DNA of 14,390 nt from a bacterium (lineage in GTDB: Bacteria > Desulfobacterota > Anaeroferrophillalia > Anaeroferrophillales > Anaeroferrophillaceae). The stretch is taken from contig JAOZRP010000019.1 in assembly GCA_029940125.1 (NCBI GenBank), forward strand, positions 1 to 14,390, given 5' to 3'. Positions 1-8,445 of the stretch are shown piece by piece (position 1 is the stretch's first letter; every line of letters begins with the position of its first letter). Position numbers and translations under genes: made by a program. A model generated the notes under the pieces. The model ran no database searches. It worked only from the letters and a program-made list of their open reading frames with translations, and was not told the DNA's origin.

Positions 1-11
1 CAGGAAAAGGT

Positions 12-1505
12 ATGGAAACGATCATCACCAGTAAAATTCTGCTGACCACGGCCATCCCGATGGTGGCCGCACTGCTCATCATGGCATCGGGGAAAAAGCC
101 CAACCTGCGGGAGGCCTGGTCGATTATCGGGGCGGTGCTGACCTTCCTGTCGGTGGTTAACCTGGTTCCCCATATTCTGGCTGGCGGGGCCTACGAATAT
201 ACCCTCTTCACCCTGTACCCGGGGATATCGGTAAAATTCCATCTGGACGGTCTGGGCATCCTGTTCGCGGGAACGGCCTCGTTCCTCTGGATTATGGCCG
301 GTTTTTACTGCGTTGGCTACATGCGGGGACTCAAGGAACACGCCCAGACCCGTTTTTACTTCTGCTACGCGGTGGCCGTTGGCGGGGCCATGGGCGGGGC
401 CTTTGCCGGCAATCTCTTTACTCTCTATCTTTTCTATGAGATTGTTTCAATCTTTACCTACCCGCTGGTTGCCCATCACCAGGATGAAGAAGGTTACGAA
501 GGGGCCAAGAAGTATATCACCTATCTGATGTTCACTTCCAAGGCCTTCCTGCTGCCGGCGATGGTTTTGATTTACATCCAGTGCGGGACCCTGGATTTTG
601 CCACTGCCGATATCGTCCACGGGATTTTTCCCCATGACGCCAACCGCTGGCTGGTGACAATTTCCTACCTTATGTGCCTGTTCGGTTTTGCCAAGGCCGG
701 GATCATGCCGCTGCACAACTGGCTGCCTTCGGCCATGGTGGCTCCCACCCCGGTCAGCGCCCTGCTGCATGCAGTGGTAGTGGTCAAAATCGGCGTTTTT
801 TCCATCTGCCGGGTGATGCTCTCCGTGTTCGGGACTCAGTTGCTGCACCAGTTCCACCTGGGCATCTTTACCGCTTATTTTGTTTCCTTTACCATCATTA
901 CCGCCTCGGTCGTTGCCTTGACGAAGACCAATCTCAAGGCCCGTCTGGCCTATTCAACCATCAGCCAGCTTTCTTACATCGTTCTGGGGGTGGCCATGTT
1001 GACGGCGAACGGGGTGACCGGCGGGCTCATTCATATCGTCAACCACGCCTTTTCCAAGATTACCCTCTTTTTCTGCGCCGGGGCCATCTTTGTTGCTTCC
1101 GGGAAGAAGGATATCAAGGAAATGGGCGGTCTTGGCTACCGGATGCCCTTGACCATGCTGGCTTTTGGGGTTGCCTCGTTGAGTATGATCGGGGCGCCTC
1201 CGGTCAGCGGCTTCGTGAGCAAATGGTTCCTGGCCCTGGGGGCCATGGATATGCACAATATTATCCTGCTGGTGGTGCTCTTGGCCAGCAGCCTGCTGAA
1301 TGCCGGGTATTTCGTGCCGGTCTTCCTCCAGTCTTTTTATGGCCAGCCGCTGCCGGAAGATGCCGGCAAAACCGGGTCGCTGGAATCTTCGCCGCTGATT
1401 CTCTTGATGGTAATACCTTTGTGCATCACCTCCATCCTCTCGGTATTGTTTGGCATTTATCCTGATCTGTTTCTGAAAATTATTCATATAATGGTGGGAA
1501 CATGA
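12..1505 (+). CDS. MrpD/NuoN-like proton-conducting antiporter subunit of a complex I-type operon
   Basis: A 497-residue polytopic membrane protein of the NuoL/M/N-MrpA/D family, which forms the ion-pumping arm of complex I and the core of Mrp Na+/H+ antiporters. The family's buried charges are visible: a glutamate in the FYEI segment (Glu143, TM5 position), a lysine before PLHNWLP (Lys228, TM7), a lysine in the AVVVVKIG helix (Lys259, TM8), a His/Lys pair in HIVNHAFSK (about 341-349) and a lysine in GFVSK (Lys404, TM12). It lacks the long C-terminal lateral helix of NuoL, so it resembles MrpD or NuoN more. The ATG at 12 follows AGGA (2-5) at a good distance. The stop overlaps the next start as ATGA. 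It is the first gene in the window, but operon genes probably precede it. The exact subunit name cannot be settled from sequence alone. Confidence 0.88.
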   Translation: METIITSKILLTTAIPMVAALLIMASGKKPNLREAWSIIGAVLTFLSVVNLVPHILAGGAYEYTLFTLYPGISVKFHLDGLGILFAGTASFLWIMAGFYCVGYMRGLKEHAQTRFYFCYAVAVGGAMGGAFAGNLFTLYLFYEIVSIFTYPLVAHHQDEEGYEGAKKYITYLMFTSKAFLLPAMVLIYIQCGTLDFATADIVHGIFPHDANRWLVTISYLMCLFGFAKAGIMPLHNWLPSAMVAPTPVSALLHAVVVVKIGVFSICRVMLSVFGTQLLHQFHLGIFTAYFVSFTIITASVVALTKTNLKARLAYSTISQLSYIVLGVAMLTANGVTGGLIHIVNHAFSKITLFFCAGAIFVASGKKDIKEMGGLGYRMPLTMLAFGVASLSMIGAPPVSGFVSKWFLALGAMDMHNIILLVVLLASSLLNAGYFVPVFLQSFYGQPLPEDAGKTGSLESSPLILLMVIPLCITSILSVLFGIYPDLFLKIIHIMVGT

Positions 1506-1750
1506 TAGCACAATTGTTTGGCTACCTGCGGGACCACTCCGTGGCGCTCAAATGGATATTTTTCGCCTATCTGGCTTTTACCCTGGTTTTTGATTTCTTT
1601 GCCGAGCGCCATCATGCCCATTTCTGGGGTGATCATATTATCGGCTTCTGGACCCTGTTCGGCATCTTTGGCTGCCTGGGAATGATTGTGGTGTTCAAAG
1701 GTTTGTCCCATGTCTGGTTGATGAAGGGTGAAGATTACTATGATGAGTAA
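1502..1750 (+). CDS. Small two-helix membrane protein within the complex I-type operon, uncharacterised
   Basis: An 82-residue protein with two predicted membrane helices, roughly residues 17-34 and 45-66, separated by a His-rich polar loop (RHHAH, about 36-40). The tail is acidic and ends in EDYYDE. Its start overlaps the stop of the preceding antiporter gene (ATGA), and its 3' end overlaps the start of the next antiporter gene, so translation is very probably coupled and the gene is real. I do not recognise a named family. Its position between two antiporter-like genes suggests a small accessory or assembly subunit of the same membrane complex. Canonical small complex I subunits (NuoA, NuoJ, NuoK) have three or more helices and different motifs, so it is not one of them. 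Confidence 0.8.
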   Translation: MIAQLFGYLRDHSVALKWIFFAYLAFTLVFDFFAERHHAHFWGDHIIGFWTLFGIFGCLGMIVVFKGLSHVWLMKGEDYYDE

Positions 1751-3506
1751 TACCATTTTCATGCATCCGGCTACCTATTTTCTCATCGGGGCGGTGCTGT
1801 TGCCTTTTGCCAACCGGCTGAAGCTGCAGAAGGTTTTGCTGCTGGTTGTTCCCCTGCTGGCCTTCTACCAGATTCACCATTTGCCGGCCAGCTTCGGCGT
1901 CTGCCATTTCATGGGTTTTGAGCTGACCTTCGGCCGGGTTGACAAGCTTACCTATGTTTTTCTGCATGTTTTCACCCTGATGGCCCTGATCGGCAGCATT
2001 TATGGCCTGCACGTCAAGGAAAGCGGCCAGCATATGGCGGCGTTTCTCTACGTGGCCGGTTCGCTGGGCACCACCCTGGCGGGCGATTACCTGACCCTGT
2101 TTATCTTCTGGGAATTGATGGCCTTTGCTTCCGTTTTCCTGGTCTGGTATCGCAAAAGGAAACGTTCGATCGAGGCTGGATACCGGTACCTCCTGGTTCA
2201 TACCACCGGCGGATTGATCCTGCTGGCCGGCATCTTTCTGCGCTACCAGAATATTCACGATCTGACTTTTACCCGCATTGCCGTGGATGGGGCGACAACG
2301 GCGGACTACCTGATCATGATCGGCTTCATGCTCAATGCCGCGGTGCCTCCCATTCATGCCTGGCTGCCGGACGCCTATCCCGAGGCCACGGTTACCGGCG
2401 CCGTCTACATGTGCGCCTTTACCACCAAGACGGCCGTTTATGTTCTGGCCAGGGGTTTCCCCGGCTTTACCGCCCTGGCGATCCTTGGGGCGATTATGAC
2501 CGTTTACGGGGTTGCCTACGCGGTGATTGAAAATGACGCCCGCCGGATCCTCGCCTACCATATTGTCAGCCAGGTCGGGTACATGGTCTGCGGAGTAGGA
2601 ATCGGAACGGCCATGGCGGTCAATGGTGCCTGCGCCCACGCCTACGCCCACATCCTTTACAAGGCCCTTTTGTTCATGGGAGTTGGTTCCGTCCTCGAGA
2701 TGACCGGGAAGTCCAAGCTGAACGAATTGGGTGGTTTGTACAAATACATGCCCTGGAGCCTGGTGTTCACGGTTATCGGCGGCATTGCCATCTCGGGTTT
2801 CCCGCTGACCAGCGGCTTCATCAGCAAGTCGATGATTATCGCCGCCGCCGGAGTGGACCACCGGGTGTTCATTATGCTGATGCTGAGCCTGGCCGCCGTC
2901 GGTACCTTTCTCTCGGTTGGCATCAAGCTTCCTTACTTCATCTGGTTTGGCAATGATTCCGGGGTGAAAGCGAAGGAATCATACTGGAACATGCAGCTGG
3001 GGATGTTTATCGCCGCTTTCATGTGCATCTTCCTTGGCATCTACCCGGAATATCTCTACAAAATGCTGCCGTATCCGGTTACCTGGCATCCTTATACCTC
3101 TTACCACCTGTCCGAGACCTTCCAGCTGCTGGGCTTTACCGGTCTGGGTTTTTACCTGATGGTCAAGAAGCTGAAACCGGAGCCCAAGAGCAACCTTGAC
3201 CTGGACTGGTTTTACCGCAAGGGTGCGCGGGTGTTCATGTGGGTGGCGTCCAAGCCCATTGGCGCCGCCAATGACTGGGTTGGCGAAGTGTACCGGACCG
3301 TAGGATATCGCTTTACTTTGGCGGTCGCCCGGGCTTTGTCCTGGTTCGACTGGGAAGGCATTGACTGGGTGCTGGACGGATCGGCCAAAGGGGTTGTCAA
3401 GGGCGGTGATGAACTGCGTACTTTGCAAACCGGTAAAATACAGCATTATATTGGCGGTGCGGCGGTTGCCCTTTGTATTGTCTTGATAATTGTTGTCTTG
3501 ATCTAA
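1740..3506 (+). CDS. NuoL/MrpA-type antiporter-like subunit with C-terminal lateral-helix tail
   Basis: A 588-residue membrane subunit of the proton-conducting antiporter family. The TM5 glutamate lies in IFWEL (Glu125), the TM8 lysine in FTTKTAVY (Lys230), a His/Lys pair in AHILYK (about 304 and 308) and the TM12 lysine in GFISK (Lys363). At the TM7 position, ahead of PPIHAWLPDA, the usual lysine is replaced by asparagine (Asn199). After the 14-helix core, residues from about 475 form a charged amphipathic stretch, then QTGKIQHY and a final helix. This is the arrangement of the NuoL lateral helix and anchoring TM16, so it probably fills the NuoL role. The longest frame opens at a GTG at 1728. 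I prefer ATG 1740, which has AAGGG at 1724-1728 upstream and overlaps the preceding gene by 11 bases. It could instead be labelled an Mrp subunit D homologue. Confidence 0.88.
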   Translation: MMSNTIFMHPATYFLIGAVLLPFANRLKLQKVLLLVVPLLAFYQIHHLPASFGVCHFMGFELTFGRVDKLTYVFLHVFTLMALIGSIYGLHVKESGQHMAAFLYVAGSLGTTLAGDYLTLFIFWELMAFASVFLVWYRKRKRSIEAGYRYLLVHTTGGLILLAGIFLRYQNIHDLTFTRIAVDGATTADYLIMIGFMLNAAVPPIHAWLPDAYPEATVTGAVYMCAFTTKTAVYVLARGFPGFTALAILGAIMTVYGVAYAVIENDARRILAYHIVSQVGYMVCGVGIGTAMAVNGACAHAYAHILYKALLFMGVGSVLEMTGKSKLNELGGLYKYMPWSLVFTVIGGIAISGFPLTSGFISKSMIIAAAGVDHRVFIMLMLSLAAVGTFLSVGIKLPYFIWFGNDSGVKAKESYWNMQLGMFIAAFMCIFLGIYPEYLYKMLPYPVTWHPYTSYHLSETFQLLGFTGLGFYLMVKKLKPEPKSNLDLDWFYRKGARVFMWVASKPIGAANDWVGEVYRTVGYRFTLAVARALSWFDWEGIDWVLDGSAKGVVKGGDELRTLQTGKIQHYIGGAAVALCIVLIIVVLI

Positions 3507-3535
3507 TCTTGCCTTAAGAAGACTGCGGTCATTAT

Positions 3536-5149
3536 ATGGAACAGTATCTGATTTACAACACGTTGAGCTACCCGATTCTGTCAGCAGTTTTGGTTATTCC
3601 GCTGGTAGGGGCGTTGATTACCCTTTTCCTCAAGGGTGACGGGGTGTTGAAAAGCTGGGGGCTGCTGGTGACTCTGGTTACCGCGGTGGTGTCGCTGCCG
3701 TTGTATATGAACTTTGATCCCACGACGGCCAAGTACCAGTTTGCCGAGGTTTACCGCTGGTTTCCGGCCCTGCATCTGCACTTTTCGGTTGGCGTTGACG
3801 GCATCAGCGTTCTGCTGGTTCTTTTAACCACCTTTGTCATGCCCCTGTGCATCCTGTGTTCCTGGTCCTATATCAAGGAGCGTTTCAAGGAATTTATTTT
3901 TGTCACCCTGCTGATGGAAGCGGCGATGCTGGGGGTGTTCATCTGCCTCAACACCGTCCTGTTCTACATCTTCTGGGAAGCAATGCTGATTCCCATGTAC
4001 CTGTTGATCGCCGTCTGGGGTGGACCGCGCAAAGACTACGCTTCCATCAAGTTTTTTATTTATACCCTGACCGGCAGCGTTTTCCTCCTGGTGGCCATCA
4101 TTGCCCTGTTCATCAAAACCGGGACCTTTTTTATCCCCGAACTGATGGCCCATCATTATTCGTATCAGTACCAGATGTGGATCTTCCTGGCCTGCGCCCT
4201 GGCCTTTGCCATTAAGATCCCCATGTTTCCCCTGCATACCTGGCTGCCGGCCGCCCACGTGGAAGCCCCGACGGCGGGAAGCGTCATCCTGGCCAGCATC
4301 CTTCTGAAGATGGGCGGCTACGGCTTTTTGCGCTTCTGCCTGCCCATGGCTCCGGCGGCCACGCTGACCTGCATGCCGTACCTGCTGGCTTTGTCAATCA
4401 TGTCGATTATTTTCGGCGGCTACCTGGCTCTGGGACAGAGTGACATAAAAAAACTGATTGCTTATTCCAGCGTCGGCCATATGGGTTTCGTCACCCTGGG
4501 CATTTTCCTGTTGAACGTCCAGGGAATCAAGGGAGCGATGCTGCAGATGATCAACCACGGAATTACCACCGGGGCCCTGTTTATCTGCATCGGCATTATT
4601 TACGAGCGCACCCACAGCCGGGAAATCAAGGACAACTCGGCTCTGGGAATGATGATGCCCATTTATGTCACTTTTCTGGGGGTTTTCACCCTGTCGTCCT
4701 TTGCTTTCCCGGGGACCAACAGCTTTGTCGGCGAACTGCTGGTCTTGATTGGTGCGTTCAGCAAGTACAAAGTGGTGGGGTTCCTGGCCATCCCCGGGGC
4801 GATACTGGCGGCCGCCTACATGCTGCGTCTGTTCCAGAAAATGGTCTGGGCTGACTCCGATGGCCATGCCCATCATCACGATGATGAACATGGGGACGGC
4901 GGCGGACATCACGTCCTGGCGGATCTCAACGGCCGGGAAATTGTCACGCTGCTGTTTTTGACTGTTTTTGTCTTCTGGATCGGTCTTCACCCGGCCCCCC
5001 TGCTGAAAGTAATGGATACCAGCGTCACCCATCTGGTTGACCAGGTGAATACCGGTATGCAGCATCTGCCGCCGATGGAGCATCATCATGAACACCACGC
5101 CTGGCTTCTGCAGGTTGGTTCACTCATAAAGAAACTGGCGGTTTTTTAA
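3536..5149 (+). CDS. nuoM: NADH-quinone oxidoreductase subunit M (NuoM)
   Basis: A 537-residue complex I proton-pumping subunit. Recognisable NuoM features are the TM5 glutamate in IFWEAMLIPMY (Glu148), the TM7 lysine in AIKIPMFPLHTWLPAAH (Lys227), the TM8 lysine in LLKMGGYG (Lys258), and a TM12 glutamate, not lysine, in GTNSFVGE (Glu400), which separates NuoM from NuoL and NuoN. It is slightly longer than usual because of two histidine-rich segments: a loop around residues 444-459 with seven histidines among Asp/Glu/Gly, and a second cluster at about 515-521 near the C-terminus. The start codon has only a weak purine run (AAGAAG, 3517-3522) about 13 bases upstream. It lies 29 bases after the NuoL-like gene and 21 before nuoN, in one operon. 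Confidence 0.95.
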   Translation: MEQYLIYNTLSYPILSAVLVIPLVGALITLFLKGDGVLKSWGLLVTLVTAVVSLPLYMNFDPTTAKYQFAEVYRWFPALHLHFSVGVDGISVLLVLLTTFVMPLCILCSWSYIKERFKEFIFVTLLMEAAMLGVFICLNTVLFYIFWEAMLIPMYLLIAVWGGPRKDYASIKFFIYTLTGSVFLLVAIIALFIKTGTFFIPELMAHHYSYQYQMWIFLACALAFAIKIPMFPLHTWLPAAHVEAPTAGSVILASILLKMGGYGFLRFCLPMAPAATLTCMPYLLALSIMSIIFGGYLALGQSDIKKLIAYSSVGHMGFVTLGIFLLNVQGIKGAMLQMINHGITTGALFICIGIIYERTHSREIKDNSALGMMMPIYVTFLGVFTLSSFAFPGTNSFVGELLVLIGAFSKYKVVGFLAIPGAILAAAYMLRLFQKMVWADSDGHAHHHDDEHGDGGGHHVLADLNGREIVTLLFLTVFVFWIGLHPAPLLKVMDTSVTHLVDQVNTGMQHLPPMEHHHEHHAWLLQVGSLIKKLAVF

Positions 5150-5170
5150 CCCGGATTTCAGGAACACTTT

Positions 5171-6592
5171 ATGCAATTATCACTTTTTCTTCCCGAGCTG
5201 GTTTTGATATTGATGGTGGTGGTGTTGTTCTTTGCCTCGCTGGGCAAGGTTAAAGGCGGCAGCCTGCAGGGGATCACCCTGGTTTTTGCAGCGGTGGCTA
5301 CCTTGGCGGCGATTGCGACGTTCAACCAGCATGGTCTGATGTTTTATGAGGCCTACCGGGTGGATGTCTTTTCCCAGATTTTCAAGGTTATCATCACCAG
5401 CAGTCTGTTCCTGGTGGTTTACATGGGGCCGGGGCTTTCAGGGGTTGATTCACAGCTCAAACCCGAGTATTACCTCTTCCTGACCATCAGTTCCCTGGGG
5501 CTGGTTTTCCTCAGCAGTGCGGTTGAACTGCTGACCATCCTTTTGAGTCTGGAAATATCTTCCTACGCTCTCTATATCGTTATTCCCCTGCGCCGCCAGG
5601 ATGGCTACCGGGTGCAGATGGAGGCCGGAATCAAGTATGTCCTGTTTGGTGCCGCTTCCACCGGCATCACCCTGTTTGGCATCAGTTATGTTTTCGGGCT
5701 TTCTCACAGCACCTACCTGTCGGACCTGGTAAAAAGTATTCCCGGCCTGCTGGCCGGACAGCCCCTGGCCGTCATCGGGATGGTGATGATGCTGTGCGGC
5801 TTCTTTTACAAGCTGGCCATGTTCCCCATGCATTTCTGGACCCCGGACGTCTATGAAGGGGCGGCCAACGAGACGACGACCTTCATTGCTACGCTGCCAA
5901 AAGTGGGAGCGGTGGCTCTGCTGCTCAGGCTGGTGTTTCTTGCCGGGGTGGAAGTTGGCCAGTTTACCTGGGTGCTGGCGACATTTGCGGTTTTGTCCAT
6001 GACCGTCGGCAACCTTGCCGCCTTGGTGCAGAATGATCTCAAGCGACTGTTAGCCTATTCGAGTATTGCCCATGCCGGGTATGTGATGGTTGGCATCCTC
6101 AGTGTCGGCGAGCTGGGCAGTTCAGCGGCGATTTATTACATCATGGGCTATGTGTTGATGAATTTAGCCTGCTTCTATGTCATTTATCACCTGGCGCCGG
6201 CAGGAGAAAATGTGACCTTTGCCGACTTGAGAGGCCTGCATCGGCGTTCTCCGCTGCTGGCTTTTACCTTGGGCGCCGGTGCCTTCGGGATGGCCGGCAT
6301 CCCGCCGACGGTTGGTTTTACCGGCAAGTTTATTGTTTTTACCGCCGCGATTCAGAAAGGGTTTTATGCTCTAGTTATCCTCGGGGTCATCAACGCGGCC
6401 ATCTCGGCGTTCTACTACCTGAAGATGGTGCGAGCCGCCTATTCGCAGGAGGATGAACTGCAGAAGAGCAAGGTGGCGTTGGGGATGACGGCGCGGCTGC
6501 TGGGGGTGGCTCTGATCCTGGCCATCGTGCTGATTGGCATCTTTCCCCAGGGCTTTATTGACCTGGCCAAGCAGGCGGTTGCCGTTCTCTAG
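5171..6592 (+). CDS. nuoN: NADH-quinone oxidoreductase subunit N (NuoN)
   Basis: A 473-residue membrane subunit matching NuoN in length and order of motifs. It has the TM5 glutamate in LLSLEISSYALY (Glu128), the TM7 lysine in FFYKLAMFPMHFWTPDVYEGA (Lys214; the FWTPDVYEGA string is typical of NuoN), the TM8 lysine in TLPKVGAV (Lys244) and the TM12 lysine in GFTGKF (Lys386). AGGAA at 5160-5164 precedes the ATG at a normal distance. It is the last gene of the operon, since a stem-loop with a T-run begins 44 bases after its stop. The peripheral NADH-oxidising or Fe-S subunits are not in the window, so the electron donor of this complex is unknown. Confidence 0.95.
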   Translation: MQLSLFLPELVLILMVVVLFFASLGKVKGGSLQGITLVFAAVATLAAIATFNQHGLMFYEAYRVDVFSQIFKVIITSSLFLVVYMGPGLSGVDSQLKPEYYLFLTISSLGLVFLSSAVELLTILLSLEISSYALYIVIPLRRQDGYRVQMEAGIKYVLFGAASTGITLFGISYVFGLSHSTYLSDLVKSIPGLLAGQPLAVIGMVMMLCGFFYKLAMFPMHFWTPDVYEGAANETTTFIATLPKVGAVALLLRLVFLAGVEVGQFTWVLATFAVLSMTVGNLAALVQNDLKRLLAYSSIAHAGYVMVGILSVGELGSSAAIYYIMGYVLMNLACFYVIYHLAPAGENVTFADLRGLHRRSPLLAFTLGAGAFGMAGIPPTVGFTGKFIVFTAAIQKGFYALVILGVINAAISAFYYLKMVRAAYSQEDELQKSKVALGMTARLLGVALILAIVLIGIFPQGFIDLAKQAVAVL

Positions 6593-6635
6593 CTTGACGG
6601 TTGATTCAGCGACTTCTTTTTTGTGAATAAAATGG

Positions 6636-6672
6636 AGAGTGTTGCCTGGGAATAGGGCAATGCTCTTTTTTT
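6636..6672 (+). terminator. Intrinsic terminator of the complex I operon
   Basis: An 11-bp stem (6636-6646 with 6656-6666, including two G-T pairs) encloses a 9-base loop. The T-run at 6666-6672 follows directly. It sits 44 bases past the nuoN stop and ahead of trpB. Confidence 0.8.
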
Positions 6673-6755
6673 ATCCGTTTACCCGGCCGGCTAAATTTGT
6701 TATAGCAGTGCTTGTTAAAAGATGATCTTAACCACAGAAAACGAGGATAATGATT

Positions 6756-8153
6756 ATGGAAATCAGAAAAATCTATCTGTCTGAAGATGAGATTCCCCGC
6801 CAGTGGTACAACCTGGCGGCTGACCTGCCAACCCCGATGCAGCCGCCGGTTACCCCTGACGGTACGGTGGTGACTCCCGAGATGCTGGCCCCGGTTTTTC
6901 CGATGAATCTGATCGAACAGGAATACAGCCAGGAACGTTGGATAGACATTCCCGAGGAGCTTCTGGGCATGTTGTGCCGCTGGCGTCCGTCACCCTTGAA
7001 AAGGGCGCTCAACCTGGAACAGGCTCTCGGTACGCCCGCCAAAATCTATTATAAGGATGAGAGTGTTTCACCGGCCGGCAGCCACAAGCCGAATTCAGCT
7101 TTGCCCCAGGCCTGGTACAGCAAGCAGTTTGGCATTGAAAGGCTGACCACGGAGACCGGTGCCGGCCAGTGGGGCAGCGCCTTGAGCTTTGCCTGTTGTC
7201 TGGTAGGCTTGGAATGCAAGGTCTTCATGGTGAGGATCAGTTATGACCAGAAACCCTATCGAAAAATATTGATGCAGACCTGGGGGGGGAACTGCGTGGC
7301 CAGTCCCAGCAGTGAGACTGAGACTGGTCGGATGTTTCTGAAAAAATATCCCGATACTCCCGGCAGCCTGGGGATGGCCATCAGCGAAGCTATAGAAGCG
7401 GCGGTGACCGACAAAAGCGGTAAAAGCCGTTATTCCCTGGGCAGCGTCTTGAATTTCGTCATGCTGCATCAAACCATTATCGGTCTGGAGGCCAAAAAAC
7501 AGTTGGCCAAAGTGGGGATTAAGAAGCCTGATGTGGTGATCGGCTGCGCCGGCGGCGGCAGCAACTTTGCCGGTCTCTCATTTCCCTTTGTTCAAGATAA
7601 AATCAACGGGGCTGATATTGAGATTATTCCCACCGAGCCGCAGTCCTGTCCGACGATGACCAAGGCTCCGTTTGCCTATGATTTCGGCGACACTTCCGGC
7701 ATGACGCCGCTGCTGCCCATGTTCACCCTGGGGCATAACTTTGTGCCGCCGCCCCTGCACGCCGGCGGCCTGCGCTACCACGGCATGGCGCCTTTGGTCA
7801 GTCAGGCAATAGTGGAAGGGCTTCTTAATCCTCTGAGCATACCGCAGCTCGAATGTTATGCGGCCGCGGTCAAATGGGCGCGTACGGAAGGTCCCATTTG
7901 CGCTCCGGAGACCAGCCACGCCATTGCGGCTGCCATCCGTGAAGCCCTTAAAGCCAAGGAAGAGGGAAAAGAGAAGGTTATTCTTTTCAACTACAGTGGT
8001 CATGGCCTGCTTGATCTTTCAGGGTATGATGCCTACCTGAGTGGCAAGTTAAGTGATTATGAACTTCCCGAGGATGATTTTCGCAATGCTTTGCAGTCGT
8101 CCCTGGAAAACCTGCCGCCGGTTGAAGCCCGGAAAACCGGCAAATGGTCTTAA
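6756..8153 (+). CDS. trpB: TrpB2-type tryptophan synthase beta chain (PLP enzyme)
   Basis: A 465-residue pyridoxal-phosphate enzyme that condenses indole with serine to give tryptophan. The PLP-binding lysine lies in PAGSHKPNSA (Lys111). ETGAGQWG (about 133-140) is the substrate carboxylate loop, GCAGGGSN (about 263-270) the phosphate-binding loop, and SGHGLLDL closes the C-terminus. The N-terminal extension and GGLRYHGMAPL are characteristic of the TrpB2 subfamily, about 450 residues long, rather than the roughly 400-residue TrpB1 that pairs with TrpA. No trpA or other trp gene is adjacent, which is common for TrpB2. The frame also has an ATG at 6750, but the Shine-Dalgarno AGGA (6744-6747) is only 2 bases from it and 8 from ATG 6756, so the second ATG is preferred. 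It stands between two terminators and is probably its own transcript; I saw no clear promoter. Confidence 0.93.
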   Translation: MEIRKIYLSEDEIPRQWYNLAADLPTPMQPPVTPDGTVVTPEMLAPVFPMNLIEQEYSQERWIDIPEELLGMLCRWRPSPLKRALNLEQALGTPAKIYYKDESVSPAGSHKPNSALPQAWYSKQFGIERLTTETGAGQWGSALSFACCLVGLECKVFMVRISYDQKPYRKILMQTWGGNCVASPSSETETGRMFLKKYPDTPGSLGMAISEAIEAAVTDKSGKSRYSLGSVLNFVMLHQTIIGLEAKKQLAKVGIKKPDVVIGCAGGGSNFAGLSFPFVQDKINGADIEIIPTEPQSCPTMTKAPFAYDFGDTSGMTPLLPMFTLGHNFVPPPLHAGGLRYHGMAPLVSQAIVEGLLNPLSIPQLECYAAAVKWARTEGPICAPETSHAIAAAIREALKAKEEGKEKVILFNYSGHGLLDLSGYDAYLSGKLSDYELPEDDFRNALQSSLENLPPVEARKTGKWS

Positions 8154-8233
8154 GAAAATAGTTTATGCTGAAATATTGAAGACCATGGGACGCAGCCTTT
8201 GCCGGTTGTGCGTCGGTCAGTAGTTTGAGGTGT

Positions 8234-8274
8234 AAAAAAAGCGCTGTACGGTTTATTCCGTACAGCGCTTTTTT
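8234..8274. terminator. Bidirectional terminator between trpB and the cytochrome gene
   Basis: A perfect 11-bp GC-rich inverted repeat (8241-8251 with 8258-8268) has a 6-base loop and is flanked by A-tracts and T-tracts (8235-8240 and 8269-8274) that extend the pairing to 17 bp. It can terminate transcription in either direction, fitting the convergent genes on its two sides. Confidence 0.92.
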
Positions 8275-8307
8275 ATGTGTTTAGGTTGCTGGCTGGCGAG
8301 TATTAAC

Positions 8308-8438
8308 CCGGAAATGTTCATTTTCCGATAAAGAGTTTTGACGATCAGCAGCCAGCTTTCAATGCAATATTGAAAAAACAATGTGTCGAGCTAAAAGCTG
8401 GCATCCCCTCCGGAAACTCCGTTCCCGGAGGGGAATGA
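8308..8438. repeat. Hairpin-rich intergenic repeat, copy A
   Basis: A diverged copy of the element at 10432-10577, in the same orientation. The first 67 bases align without gaps at about 47 identical positions by hand count, including the 11-base block CGATCAGCAGC/T. The right half shares GCTAAAAGCTG and a CCGGAAAC...CGGA hairpin. This copy has a left hairpin (8309-8314 with 8322-8327) and a right hairpin (8405-8413 with 8425-8433). It ends only 7 bases beyond the stop of the cytochrome gene. It has no coding capacity and no T-run suited to termination on the - strand. Confidence 0.75.
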
Positions 8439-8445
8439 ATAATCA

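Noticed and set aside
1695..2861. Long - strand open frame (388 codons) opposite the NuoL-like gene, and similar long frames opposite nuoM, nuoN, trpB and atpB
   Set aside because: They are antisense shadows of strongly recognisable genes. Their products are rich in Gln, His, Gly and Arg, show no domain or membrane pattern, and have no independent ribosome sites.
6690..6749. Promoter for trpB
   Set aside because: TTGTT-like and TATAG-like words exist, but no pair has acceptable spacing and match, so no site is called.
8405..8433. Hairpin just after the cytochrome gene as an intrinsic terminator
   Set aside because: There is no T-run on the - strand after the stem. It is better explained as the right end of repeat copy A; the perfect terminator at 8234-8274 is the likelier stop.
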